The translations under genes were made by a program, and so were the position numbers. Below the pieces are notes generated by a model. It was given only the letters and a program-made list of their open reading frames with translations. It did no database searches and was not told where the DNA came from. From positions 1 to 46,062 of IMG/VR virus record IMGVR_UViG_3300009702_000035: a stretch of DNA of 46,062 nucleotides; one strand, given 5' to 3'. The stretch's first letter is position 1; every line of letters begins with the position of its first letter. Shown here piece by piece: positions 7,949 through 16,253 of the stretch. This DNA is from a virus.

Positions 7949-8634
7949 TAGCTGAGGTTCCGGCCAGCTCCGGACACGCGCTCATCACGACGCGCCATCG
8001 CCTTCTCGCGGGCGGTCTTCGCCTTCTGTGTCGAGTCCCTGCCACCCTTCCGGGCCGGGACGACGCGCTCGTCCTTGGTCTGACGCTCGCTCTTGAGCGT
8101 GGGTGGATGCGAGGGCGCGAGGTCCTTCTCCCATGAGATGTCATCCCGAAGGTCCATCTCGTCGTCGTTCTTCTCCGTCTTCTTCTTCTTCTTCTTCTTG
8201 CCCTTGGTCTTGCCCTCGTCGTCTGTGTGGTTCAACTTGTCGACTTCGGTGGCCTTGTCCTTCTCAGCCTGAGAGGTCTCGGCGGGCTCCTCCTCGCTGC
8301 CCTTGTCGATGGCAGCGGCGCTGCTGGCGGTCTGGGTCTCACTGGCCTTCGGGCTGAGGCTCTTGGCAGTTGCGCACGCCAGGCTGTCACCGGAGACGAG
8401 GAAGCTGACGCCATCCTCCGACTCCACGGCGTGACCAAGCATGTGGTCCACCTTGTTGACCACGTCCTCGAGGCCGTCCAACTCGGCGAGCGGGTTGTCG
8501 GCGTTGGCGAAGTCGGCGGTCTTGGTGATCAGGGAAGTCGCCACGCCCTCGAGGTCGAGCTTCACGGGCTCAGCCTTGGTGATGTTCGCGATGGGCGCGA
8601 AGGCCTTCTTGATCTGGTCGTTCGTGATCGTCAT
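7948..8634 (-). CDS. Highly charged scaffold-like protein, unknown function
   Basis: 228 residues with a good ribosome site (GGAGACACAAATG). A folded, helical N-terminus (1-95, TITNDQIKKAFAPIANITKA) is followed by a disordered charged tail containing a poly-Lys run (about 150-157), an acidic patch (NDDEMDLRDD) and a basic end rich in Arg/Lys. Such tails occur in scaffold or internal head proteins; the family is not recognised. It lies in the head gene block. Confidence 0.6.
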   Translation of the reverse strand: MTITNDQIKKAFAPIANITKAEPVKLDLEGVATSLITKTADFANADNPLAELDGLEDVVNKVDHMLGHAVESEDGVSFLVSGDSLACATAKSLSPKASETQTASSAAAIDKGSEEEPAETSQAEKDKATEVDKLNHTDDEGKTKGKKKKKKKTEKNDDEMDLRDDISWEKDLAPSHPPTLKSERQTKDERVVPARKGGRDSTQKAKTAREKAMARRDERVSGAGRNLS

Positions 8635-8696
8635 TTGTGTCTCCTTCGTACTCCCAGCCTGGCGGGAGTCTACTCGGCTAGGTCAGGACAAGTCAA

Positions 8697-8726
8697 GGTG
8701 AGGCTTGCGGTACCGCAAGCCTCACC
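8697..8726. repeat. 30-bp perfect palindrome around the GCGGTACCGC core
   Basis: The core at 8707-8716 is extended on both sides (GGTGAGGCTTGCGG and its complement) to a perfect 15+15 bp inverted repeat. It overlaps the stop codon of the upstream minus-strand gene (8722-8724). No T-tract follows. It is the longest perfect palindrome of the family, and may be a binding site and also form a 3'-end hairpin. Confidence 0.9.
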
Positions 8727-9048
8727 ACCAGGATCCCCGGCGGGACAGGTGCTCGAGGTCGATGTGGAGGCCGGACAACTTCGAGCTGAGGGCCAGGGGC
8801 AGGGTGTCGATGATCCGGCGCTTGGACCACTTGAACTGTTGTCGCATGAGGTCGACGATCTCCTTACAGAGATCGACACGCTCCTGGATCGCACTCCGGG
8901 TCGGGTTCCGCATCGAGTGCTGTCCCTTTGCGAAGCTCAGGACTACGACGTGACCGACCCGGGGCATCATGCTCTTCCAGAAGTCCTCGTAGGCCTTCCG
9001 CTTCTCCGAGCGCGTGTACTTGTCGCTGATCTTCAGGAATGCGGACAT
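8722..9048 (-). CDS. Small basic protein of unknown function
   Basis: 108 residues with ribosome site GAGGT 6 nt before ATG. It is basic and helical, with RRIIDTLPLALSSKLSG in the second half and a Trp-Trp C-terminus. No family is recognised. It lies between the MuF-like protein and the scaffold-like gene, so it is probably a minor head component. Its TGA lies inside the 30-bp palindrome. Confidence 0.6.
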   Translation of the reverse strand: MSAFLKISDKYTRSEKRKAYEDFWKSMMPRVGHVVVLSFAKGQHSMRNPTRSAIQERVDLCKEIVDLMRQQFKWSKRRIIDTLPLALSSKLSGLHIDLEHLSRRGSWW

Positions 9049-9117
9049 GGGATACCTCGTCGCCTTATCACTGCGATGGTAGCCGCAGGATGTTCTGGAC
9101 GAAACTAGGAATCGAGG

Positions 9118-10974
9118 CTACGAATCAAATACCGGGACAATAGTTGTTCTACAGTTTGATACAATGATTTGATCAGCAGCCGCCCACCCACCTTCCGTCT
9201 GGAGGTCGTACACGTGCCCGCTAAATGGACGCCACCTAATGTCGACGACCTGGTCAACGACTACGTCTCCGGGATGACTCCTAAGCAGATCGCCAGCAAG
9301 CACGGCGTCTCCACTACACCGGTGACTAGGGTCCTCCGTGAGGCCGGCGTCGATCTCAGAAGCCGGTCCGACGCAGAGCGACTGAAGTGGAGGTCTATCA
9401 AGGCTCAGGGGAGGACAGCGGTCGAGCGTCAATGCTCTGCTGCCTGGCGGGCGGCCAGGGGCAGAATCCATGTGGACGACGAAGTCGCTGCTAGGGCGGA
9501 GTCCCTTTCTCGATCCGGGAAGAAGCGCGGTAGGAACGTAAGGGGAGAGGACCGGATCGCGTCCGAACTCACGAAGCTCGGACACGTTCCCGATCAGCAG
9601 TTCGCGATTTGGCGCTACAACCTCGATCTTGCTTTCACCGAAGATCGCGTCGCCGTGGAAGTCCTGGGACACGCCGTCAATCGTAAGTACGCCGGAACGC
9701 TCGCCAAGAGAACGGAATACCTCCTTGACCGTGATTGGTTCGTTCTCTTCATCGAGGTCATTCACGGACCCGATCGACGACGGGTTGACTACCCGGCAGT
9801 AGCCAAGAAGATCATCGCCGTTCTCGAGCGCGTCCGCTCGGACGAATCCCTCCGGGGTCAGTACGGGGTGATTGGGCGTCAGGGCGAGCCTTCGGCCGCC
9901 CTTCGTGCGTACCTCGACCACCTCCCCAGAGTAGAGGAACCGTGAACACAGAACGATCTTTCCCTGAACTTGGGTGTCTCCGGGGTAGCACCTGTGATGG
10001 TATGGCGGCGTGTCGATCCCACGCTGGTTCATCGTAGAAGGCTTGACCTTGTCCCAGCCGCCTGTGGTCTTGGTAGCGATCAGCGCACCAGTTGCGGTCA
10101 CGATCTTTCCGTCCCGAAATCGCATGAACGGTGTTGCTTTGGTGCGGACCTCGTTGATGTCCCTCGCGGCCTCGAACCGATCAAATGAATCGAGCGCATG
10201 TCCGGTACTCAAAATAGTTCCGTTCATCATTATACAAATCTGAGATGTCCTGGAATCTAGTATCGCCACCACTTCATATTGGTCTATTCCATTCTCAGCA
10301 TAGGTAGCTACGGCTGAGAAACTGCGTGCGCGGTTCGTGTGGTTCGCAGCAACGGTGTCCCAATAGCTGGACGCAATACCTGTCTCTGTAAATTCACGAC
10401 GGAGGTTGGAGCCGATCTCTCGCGTTCCCAACCCCTTTGCCGTCCCGTCCGCCAGGATGTCCTGGGCCCTTCGCCTGAACCGAGTTGCCCTCTGTTCGTA
10501 CTCGGGAACGAAGAAGATCGACGTCGTATCACGGATAGCCGCGATGGCCTTGGCGTTCTTGAGGGCAAATGAAGCATCGACGCTGACCTGTCTATACTTC
10601 CTGGCCGTGTCCACATGTGTGGCTTCTGTTACGACCTTCCCGTGTTCGTCAAGGATGAGAGTCAACTTCGGGAGGGCGTCAGAGGACAGGCCGGCCAGGA
10701 GGGCCTCGAGGGCGTCGAGGGCGCGCTCCTTCTGACCGTCTGTCGACGTCTTCCAGTTGATGTTCGTGTTGGCCTTGAGGGAGTCACGGACCTTCCGTGA
10801 GCTGATCGTCTTACCCATCTGCCGGCGGAGCAGCCGCGCCTCCTTGAGCGCGGACCTGATGAACCCGTCATCAGTCAAGATCGACGGTGGCTTACGTGCC
10901 TTCCCGAGCAGGCGTCGCTCGAGCCAGTCAACGTCGTCAAGCAACAGGACTGAGTGCTCGAGGCTACTCGCCAT
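9118..10974 (-). CDS. MuF-like phage head morphogenesis protein interrupted by an intein
   Basis: 618-residue precursor. The start at 10974 is chosen because it overlaps the portal stop by 11 nt and avoids a non-coding-looking N-terminus. The extein carries the MuF/SPP1 gp7 pattern: a long helical region, then ILADGTAKGLGTREIGSNLR, ANHTNRARSFSAVATYAENG, AILDSRTSQICIMMNGTIL, and the end TPPYHHR/CRTTIVPV. The intein splits the last motif, between His-His-Arg and Cys-Arg-Thr. After splicing the protein would be about 339 residues. MuF proteins ride with the portal and enter the head, consistent with the gene following the portal gene. The intein strand is also coding in the opposite direction (9214-9945). 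Confidence 0.85.
   Translation of the reverse strand: MASSLEHSVLLLDDVDWLERRLLGKARKPPSILTDDGFIRSALKEARLLRRQMGKTISSRKVRDSLKANTNINWKTSTDGQKERALDALEALLAGLSSDALPKLTLILDEHGKVVTEATHVDTARKYRQVSVDASFALKNAKAIAAIRDTTSIFFVPEYEQRATRFRRRAQDILADGTAKGLGTREIGSNLRREFTETGIASSYWDTVAANHTNRARSFSAVATYAENGIDQYEVVAILDSRTSQICIMMNGTILSTGHALDSFDRFEAARDINEVRTKATPFMRFRDGKIVTATGALIATKTTGGWDKVKPSTMNQRGIDTPPYHHRCYPGDTQVQGKIVLCSRFLYSGEVVEVRTKGGRRLALTPNHPVLTPEGFVRADALENGDDLLGYCRVVNPSSIGSVNDLDEENEPITVKEVFRSLGERSGVLTIDGVSQDFHGDAIFGESKIEVVAPNRELLIGNVSELREFGRDPVLSPYVPTALLPGSRKGLRPSSDFVVHMDSAPGRPPGSRALTLDRCPPLSLDRPPLQSLCVGPASEIDAGLTEDPSHRCSGDAVLAGDLLRSHPGDVVVDQVVDIRWRPFSGHVYDLQTEGGWAAADQIIVSNCRTTIVPVFDS
9154..9990 (-). other. Intein in the MuF-like protein (279 aa)
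   Basis: It begins with Cys at codon 9988-9990 (CYPGDTQVQ, block A). Block B is TPNHPVLTPEG. The middle contains DFHGDAIFGESKIEVV, a pattern seen in phage mini-inteins. Block F/G is GHVYDLQTEGG...IIVSN followed by Cys+1. The penultimate residue is Ser rather than the usual His. No LAGLIDADG or HNH motif is visible in this frame, so it is a mini-intein on its own strand; an endonuclease gene lies antisense inside it. Confidence 0.85.
9214..9945 (+). CDS. HTH plus Vsr/EDxHD-like homing endonuclease, antisense inside the intein
   Basis: 243 residues on the plus strand, wholly inside the minus-strand intein (9154-9990). A perfect GGAGGT (9201-9206) lies 7 nt before a GTG, which decides the start. 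Residues ~10-45 form an HTH (DLVNDYVSGMTPKQIASKHG, then GVSTTPVTRVLREAGV). Residues 50-85 match the linker common in phage homing enzymes (RSRSDAERLKW, AAWRAARGR). Residues ~110-185 look like a Vsr/PD-(D/E)XK nuclease: Glu near 112, the Asp of YNLDLA, the Glu of VAVEVLGH, then RTEYLLDRDWFVLF. It would cut intein-less alleles and mobilise the intein. Both strands are open for 732 bp and both look like real proteins. It ends 45 bp before the intein's first codon. No plus-strand promoter was recognised. Confidence 0.8.
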   Translation: MPAKWTPPNVDDLVNDYVSGMTPKQIASKHGVSTTPVTRVLREAGVDLRSRSDAERLKWRSIKAQGRTAVERQCSAAWRAARGRIHVDDEVAARAESLSRSGKKRGRNVRGEDRIASELTKLGHVPDQQFAIWRYNLDLAFTEDRVAVEVLGHAVNRKYAGTLAKRTEYLLDRDWFVLFIEVIHGPDRRRVDYPAVAKKIIAVLERVRSDESLRGQYGVIGRQGEPSAALRAYLDHLPRVEEP

Positions 10975-13900
10975 CAGACTGAAGATCCTCGTCATCGAAG
11001 AACGAGTCCTTCGCTTCGTCAACGGCCTCCGCGATCTCGCTGCGGACCATTTCGATGAACGATGCAAACCCATGTGCGCGAGCCCGACGCTTCGAGACAG
11101 GCATTGTGAATTCGATCTCATGAGTATGACCGTTGACCTCACTGGTCATGACCGTCACGTCTGATCCCTGTGGCGGCACCTTCGTCAGGTTTGCATCATG
11201 GGTATGATGCGAACCGTCAGGCCCCTCGGCTGGGCGAACGATGATCTTGACCTCACCGTCTTCACGGATGACGACGTAGCGGTGGACATGTCTGTCTGAC
11301 ATGGTCGAGGTCCCGGCGGCCAGGACATCCCCAGCAACGCCTCCGACCTGGTCAACAGCGCGCTGCTCAACCATGCTGTCCGCGGCGTTCCCGGCCGCCG
11401 GCTCAGCACCAGCCAGTGAGCCCGTCCTGGCCGCAGCGAGTGCCAGTTTGGGCGGGATGTTGCCCCAGTCTTCCGTACGGTAAGGCAGCTCGATCGAGAA
11501 GGCATCTGCGATGAACTGTCGTGCCTCATTCGGCGTGATCCCACCCGAATCAAGAGACTTCTTCATGTTGTCGATCAGGTCGTTGGGGAACCTCTGGACC
11601 GGCGCATTCGTCTTAAACCGCCAGAAGTGGATCCTGAGGTTCGTGAGAAAGTGCCTGTCCATGACGCCGTCGAACTCATCACGAGCCGGTTGGTAAATCT
11701 GCTCCTCAGCCAAGGCCTTTGCGACCTCGGCGGTGTTTCCCTGAATCGCTATCTTGCCGTTGCGGCGGGTCACGAAGAACCCGTATTGCGGTACCGCAAA
11801 GCAGTAGACCCGCCCCGTGTAGGGAACGAGGCTGACGTGGCGATCTCGATTCAGACACGTCTCGCGATGATCGGAGTGCTCGACACGCCAGACGCCCGCG
11901 CCCCAGCGGACCCTCGTCCGATACCCGAGCAGCATGGCAATCTCTTGGACCTGGTCCGCGAGGACGGTTGACTTCGTGTAATAGATCCTCACGGTACGGT
12001 TCTCTCTCGAGTCCTCAGTCCCGTCACCGTCCATGAGTGCGCCATAGAGGTAGGCGAGGTGCCTCCTGTCAGCGTGCATGAACTCTGCCGGAATGTGCTT
12101 GTCAGCGGAATACCCTCCGCAGTTCTTCAGGAGGTAGTCCCGAAGGCACTTGTTACTGATCTTCCATCGAGTCGTGCCGTCGACCGACTCCTGAACCGAG
12201 TAGTTCCATGGGAGGACGTCAAGCAGCGCCTGGATCCTAGCGCGGGGTTCCGGCTTCTTCTGGCTGAGTAGCACCCAGTGCTTGGCCATCGGATCGTCGG
12301 TCTGGAGCAGGGATCCCTCGCTGATCCAATAGCCCAGGAATGTCATGAAGTCGTCGATGTTGATGGTCTCGTGCTGGTGTCCGTCCTTCCTGAGGTGAAC
12401 GCAGTCTTCCCGGCGCGGAACGACGAACTCAGGGTGAAGGTTCTCACCGACCCACGTCGTGGGGTCGGGGGCGCACCGGAACCGGAACCGAGACAGCGTG
12501 AGGTCCTTAGCCTCCTTCTGACGCCAGCGAGACTCCTCCTCGGTCCTCTCGTAGCGAGAGCGGAACAGCATCTTGTGTTCGGCAGTAACAAGCACGTCCG
12601 TGTGGAAGTTCTCGTAGTGGTAGAGCATCTCGTTTTCGACTTCGTGAACGTGTCTCTCAGAGGGGACTACGAAGACCACCGCGTGTTGATCAGGATCGTA
12701 GGCGGCGACCTTCTCGTCAGGAGCGATCTCGTCGATCAGCTTCCAGCCGTTCTCGGTGAGGGTCTCCGTGTCCTCGGAGTAACACGACCTGTTCATGTCC
12801 GCGGTATCGCCGGTGAGCAGCTGCGGCTGACGGAACACGCGGCCGATCTTCTTGATGTTGTTCTGCTCGTAGTTCTGGAACAGGGCGTCTTGCTGCATCT
12901 CCTGCATCAGGGGCTTCAGCTCGACGCGCATCTTCCCGCTGTGTTCGATGTCCGCACCGGGGTCCATCTCTGTGCCGGTCGCCGGGAGGCCCTCGATGAT
13001 CATGATCTTGTGGAAGTTAGCGCGGCCCTTGATCCTCTCGTTGAAGTAGGTCTCGATCCGTTCGACCGACTGCTCGGAGACCCGGCCGCCTGAGACCAGG
13101 AGGACCATCGGCGGGATCGCCTTGTTGTCGAAGTACAGGAAGTTGACCTCCTCAGAGGCCCGGCCGCCGAGGACGGGCATAAGGGCGCTAATCCACCACG
13201 GGACCCCGTATGGCGAGATCGGGCTGTGGACCGTCCAGTGGAACAGCTCATTCGCCGTCTTGGCGTCAGCTCCCTCCTGTTGCTTCATCTCATCGAGGGT
13301 CTCAAATGCGTCACCAGTATCGCGGCTGATCACGCGCGGGTCACCGAACTCCTTGTAGTAGGTGGTGACGGACCCGGTCATGCGGATGAACCGGCGGAAG
13401 TACCTCTCGACCTCCACCTCATCGAACGTGACGGTGTCCTTACGAACGATCATCTTGACCTTCGTAGGCGTACGGTCTGAACGGAGTAGGCGGATGTTCA
13501 CGAAGGGGATCTGGTAGACCTGCTCGATCTTGCTGTAGACGTCGTCTGGCTTCTCCCGGAGGACCTCCCACGCAGCATTCCCGATCAACTCCCGTGAAGT
13601 CCCAGTCTTGGTACGGACGTCAGTGAAGGTGGTGAGCGGGTTTATATAGTCGTAGAAGCACTCAAGCCGACCCTTCTCGATGGTCGATACGGCCGACCAC
13701 AGATTCTTCGTCTCCTCGACGTCGTCGATCGTTGGGGTCGCCTCCTTGATCTGTTCTGGTGTCAGGTCAAGGAGGTCGCGTAGTTCCTCGGCTTCTCCCT
13801 CGATGTTCTGCCGGAGGAGTAGGTCGCGGATCACGTTGTTGATCTCAGGAGAACCGAAGTCCAGTACGGGCTCGAACCTCCAGCCAAACCCGTGGACGTT

Positions 13901-14356
13901 GGTAGTCCAGGCATCGATGTTCTGGCGGAGCGCTGAGCTGTTCTCGAACAGGGCACAGAGCGTGATGAAGTCGAACGGGGGGATGATCACGTCATCTGTG
14001 ATCCCAGAACGTCCAAGGGACCCAACCGCATCATCATCCGTGATCGTCTGGGGCGCCTCGCGAGTCCCGTCCTCGATCTTGTTCACGCCAGCACGTTTGT
14101 ATAGTAGCTCGCGACGTGACCTCTGGGCCTTCAGGTGAGCCTGCTTAAACGGGTCAGCGTCGCCCTCCTTCTCGATAGTCCCCATCCGCTTACCGTAGGA
14201 CACGACCGCCTGCCGCATCGAGTCGAATGACTCATGCCGTTTCTTCTGGTCCGGCGTCATGTCTGCCAGCGCCTCCTGCTGTGACAGGGGTGCAGCAGGA
14301 CCAACGATGAATGCACGTCCAGGAGCAGTCTGGTCCTTGGTGGCAGTATCGGTCAC
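10964..14356 (-). CDS. Portal protein precursor with LAGLIDADG intein
   Basis: 1130 codons. The GTG at 14356 is chosen because GGAGGA lies 5 nt upstream; this Shine-Dalgarno abuts a palindrome copy (14369-14378). The extein shows portal features: a helical N-terminus, FENSSALRQNIDAWTTNVHG, the core (FHWTVHSPISPYGVPWWISA, VNFLYFDNKAIPPMVLLVSGG) and the clip/stem region ending KKIGRVFRQPQLLTGDTADM. The C-terminal ~110 residues include a His-rich segment (HVHRYVV, DGSHHTHDANL, VNGHTHEIEF) that may bind metal. The intein splits NRS/TAEVAKALAEEQ, a conserved portal motif. The spliced protein is about 780 residues. It forms the dodecameric DNA entry channel at one capsid vertex. The stop overlaps the MuF gene start. 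Confidence 0.9.
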   Translation of the reverse strand: MTDTATKDQTAPGRAFIVGPAAPLSQQEALADMTPDQKKRHESFDSMRQAVVSYGKRMGTIEKEGDADPFKQAHLKAQRSRRELLYKRAGVNKIEDGTREAPQTITDDDAVGSLGRSGITDDVIIPPFDFITLCALFENSSALRQNIDAWTTNVHGFGWRFEPVLDFGSPEINNVIRDLLLRQNIEGEAEELRDLLDLTPEQIKEATPTIDDVEETKNLWSAVSTIEKGRLECFYDYINPLTTFTDVRTKTGTSRELIGNAAWEVLREKPDDVYSKIEQVYQIPFVNIRLLRSDRTPTKVKMIVRKDTVTFDEVEVERYFRRFIRMTGSVTTYYKEFGDPRVISRDTGDAFETLDEMKQQEGADAKTANELFHWTVHSPISPYGVPWWISALMPVLGGRASEEVNFLYFDNKAIPPMVLLVSGGRVSEQSVERIETYFNERIKGRANFHKIMIIEGLPATGTEMDPGADIEHSGKMRVELKPLMQEMQQDALFQNYEQNNIKKIGRVFRQPQLLTGDTADMNRSCYSEDTETLTENGWKLIDEIAPDEKVAAYDPDQHAVVFVVPSERHVHEVENEMLYHYENFHTDVLVTAEHKMLFRSRYERTEEESRWRQKEAKDLTLSRFRFRCAPDPTTWVGENLHPEFVVPRREDCVHLRKDGHQHETINIDDFMTFLGYWISEGSLLQTDDPMAKHWVLLSQKKPEPRARIQALLDVLPWNYSVQESVDGTTRWKISNKCLRDYLLKNCGGYSADKHIPAEFMHADRRHLAYLYGALMDGDGTEDSRENRTVRIYYTKSTVLADQVQEIAMLLGYRTRVRWGAGVWRVEHSDHRETCLNRDRHVSLVPYTGRVYCFAVPQYGFFVTRRNGKIAIQGNTAEVAKALAEEQIYQPARDEFDGVMDRHFLTNLRIHFWRFKTNAPVQRFPNDLIDNMKKSLDSGGITPNEARQFIADAFSIELPYRTEDWGNIPPKLALAAARTGSLAGAEPAAGNAADSMVEQRAVDQVGGVAGDVLAAGTSTMSDRHVHRYVVIREDGEVKIIVRPAEGPDGSHHTHDANLTKVPPQGSDVTVMTSEVNGHTHEIEFTMPVSKRRARAHGFASFIEMVRSEIAEAVDEAKDSFFDDEDLQSDGE
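11735..12784 (-). other. LAGLIDADG-type intein in the portal protein (350 aa)
   Basis: It starts with Cys (CYSEDTETLTENGWKLIDE, block A) and has block B at VTAEHKMLFRS. Two LAGLIDADG helices are visible: FLGYWISEGS (about residues 157-166) and YLYGALMDGDG. Block F is GRVYCFAVPQYGFFVTRRN and it ends IAIQGN before Thr+1. A palindrome copy (11789-11798) encodes FAVPQ inside block F, so the repeat has been fitted into a splicing motif. The final Gly-Asn lacks the usual His. Confidence 0.9.
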
Positions 14357-14386
14357 GGAGTCCTCCTTGCGGTACCGCAAGCTAGC

Positions 14387-15160
14387 TTACCCGGAACGGG
14401 CGCGGCGTTTCCTCAGCTTCTCCTTCACATCATCGTAGAACGACAGGAGGCGGAGGAACGCCGCAGTGTAGTTTTCGCAGGACTCATCGCGCATGACGCG
14501 TTCGAGTCCAGCAGTTGCAGTCTCATGCTCATCATCGTCCATGACCAGCACGATCTGTTTGACGGAGCTGTAACTGCCCTCGTCCGTGTTGTGCTCGCCT
14601 GAGCCAGAACTGGCATTCTGGGTTCCGCCCCGCTCTGCCTCAGACTCATCCTTAGCGTCGTCATCCGTGACCCCGTCAAGGATGTCGTCGACGTCTGCGG
14701 GTACTTCGACGTACAGTGCATCAAGGCGCATGTCCACTGCCACGTCCGGGATCTCAACTTCGATCTCGGACAGGATCTCAGCGAGGCTCGAGGTGAACTC
14801 GCCGGCCACGTGGGGGTTGTTCAGGGCGAGGTTAAGTGCCTTCTCCCGGATCTCGTCCAGGTCGACCTCGACGACATCCGTCTTAGAGCTAGGGTCGAGC
14901 GTCTTGAGTCTCTGGTGACCGCCGACGAGCCTCTGGGTCCGCTTGTTCCAGACGATGGGCTGGACCATGCCGAACTGTTCGGTCGAGTTCCTGAGGCCAT
15001 CCAGGGCCTCCTTCGTGATGGTGCGCGGGTTGTAGTCGGCACCCTTGAGCGCTGAGACCTTGACTCGCCGTACCGGCAGCCCATTCATCTCACCGACTAT
15101 CTCTCCTGGCAGGGCCTTCTTTCGAGTCGTAGCCTTCTTCCGAGTCGTCCGTGTCGCCAT
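14387..15160 (-). CDS. ParB/Srx-fold protein 1
   Basis: 257 residues. A Lys/Arg-rich N-terminus is followed by a ParB N-terminal-like domain at about 25-140: VKVSALKGADYNPRTITKEA, FGMVQPIVWNKRTQRLVGGH, QRLKTL, ALNLALNNPHVAGEF. The second half is acidic (GVTDDDAKDESEAE) and ends with a helical domain (KQIVLVMDDDEHETATAGLE). There is no C-terminal dimer domain of a chromosome-segregation ParB, and no ParA. Such stand-alone ParB-fold proteins often accompany phage DNA-modification genes. Its paralogue is at 19027-19944; the two flank the glycosyltransferase/radical-SAM genes. TAA stop. Confidence 0.8.
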   Translation of the reverse strand: MATRTTRKKATTRKKALPGEIVGEMNGLPVRRVKVSALKGADYNPRTITKEALDGLRNSTEQFGMVQPIVWNKRTQRLVGGHQRLKTLDPSSKTDVVEVDLDEIREKALNLALNNPHVAGEFTSSLAEILSEIEVEIPDVAVDMRLDALYVEVPADVDDILDGVTDDDAKDESEAERGGTQNASSGSGEHNTDEGSYSSVKQIVLVMDDDEHETATAGLERVMRDESCENYTAAFLRLLSFYDDVKEKLRKRRARSG

Positions 15161-15188
15161 GTTGCCTATAATCTTTCTTGTTCCGAGG

Positions 15189-15206
15189 GCGGTCTAACCA
15201 GACCGC
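15189..15206. other. Small perfect hairpin between the epimerase and ParB-like gene 1
   Basis: GCGGTCT/AGACCGC arms with a 4-nt loop, about 30 bp upstream of the ParB-like gene 1 start. No T-tract follows on either strand. The minus-strand leader here also contains a weak GATTATAGG -10-like element near 15165-15173. It may be an attenuator or leader structure. Confidence 0.35.
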
Positions 15207-15272
15207 GGGTCTGTGATTCCAGAGCCCCCTAAGGCATCTCCAGGGGACTCATTTGTGGTACCGCAAACTCGC

Positions 15273-16253
15273 TCACATGCCCTCGCTCATCCAGAACGCA
15301 TGAGCAGACAAGATCGCAGACTCGATACTACGCTCGCATCTGATCCCGAGAGTCCTCTCTGCCAAGGACGGGTCTGCGACTAGTGAAGGAGGGTCACCTG
15401 GTCGTGCCGGTTGTTCCACGACTTCGACCTTGAGTTCAAGGGTCTTCTCAACTGCTGCGAGAAGCTCTTTGACCGTAGTACCCCGCCCAGTTCCCAGGTT
15501 CATAGCGAAGATCCCGTCAAGTTTCGGCGATCCAAGGGATTCAACAGTTGTAACATGAGCCTCAGCAAGATCCTCGACGTGGACATAGTCCCGCTCAGCT
15601 GTCCCATCTCGAGTCGGATGGTCCACCCCAAACAGGACGAATGGGTCGCCTTTGATCGTATTCTTGATCAGGTTCGGGACGACGTGAGTCTCGGGATCAT
15701 GTATCTCACCGAGTAGTGCATCGTGGGAGGCCCCAACGACGTTGAAATATCTCAATGCCAGGGCATCAAGCCCATAAGCAGAGATATATGACTCGAGAAG
15801 CAACTCGAAGCATCTCTTTGACGCTCCGTATGGTGAAGTTGGGTTCTCAAATACCAACTCTGATATCGGTGATGTCGAGGGAACCCCGTAAACAGATCCA
15901 GTCGAGGAGAACACGAACCGTTTGACACCGTGCTTCCGCATGACCTCGAGGATTGTGGACCCAACCATGAAGTTGGCCCTCCAGTAAGGCGCGGGGTCTG
16001 ACACGCTCTCCGGAACGATCGAGCGCCCGGCAATATGGACCACAGCGTCGAACTTGTGCTCTCTGAAGAGGGCATCAAGCAGGTCAAAGTCCCCGGCATC
16101 ACCTTCAATGAATTGCGCGTTGAGCCTCTCGATGAGGCGGTAGTCTCCCGTAGACAGGTCGTCAATCACGACAACGCTATGCCCCCGGAGAAGAAACGCC
16201 CTCACTACATGACTGCCGATATAACCAGAGCCCCCGGTGATAAGCACCCTCAC
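15273..16253 (-). CDS. galE: NAD-dependent UDP-glucose 4-epimerase-like (GalE family)
   Basis: 326 residues, full length for GalE. It has the Rossmann motif TGGSGYIGS (residues 6-14), VIDDLSTG, Ser in FSSTGSVYG (about 115-123), the catalytic YxxxK in SPYGASK (Tyr142/Lys146), ALRYFNVVGA, and the late motif RDYVHVEDLAEAHV. It would interconvert UDP-glucose and UDP-galactose or similar sugars in the cytoplasm and could supply sugar donor to the two adjacent glycosyltransferases. It starts with GTG overlapping the previous TAG by one base (TAGTG), so it is translationally coupled to glycosyltransferase 1. It is followed by a one-mismatch palindrome copy at 15255-15264. Substrate is inferred, not visible. 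Confidence 0.85.
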   Translation of the reverse strand: MRVLITGGSGYIGSHVVRAFLLRGHSVVVIDDLSTGDYRLIERLNAQFIEGDAGDFDLLDALFREHKFDAVVHIAGRSIVPESVSDPAPYWRANFMVGSTILEVMRKHGVKRFVFSSTGSVYGVPSTSPISELVFENPTSPYGASKRCFELLLESYISAYGLDALALRYFNVVGASHDALLGEIHDPETHVVPNLIKNTIKGDPFVLFGVDHPTRDGTAERDYVHVEDLAEAHVTTVESLGSPKLDGIFAMNLGTGRGTTVKELLAAVEKTLELKVEVVEQPARPGDPPSLVADPSLAERTLGIRCERSIESAILSAHAFWMSEGM

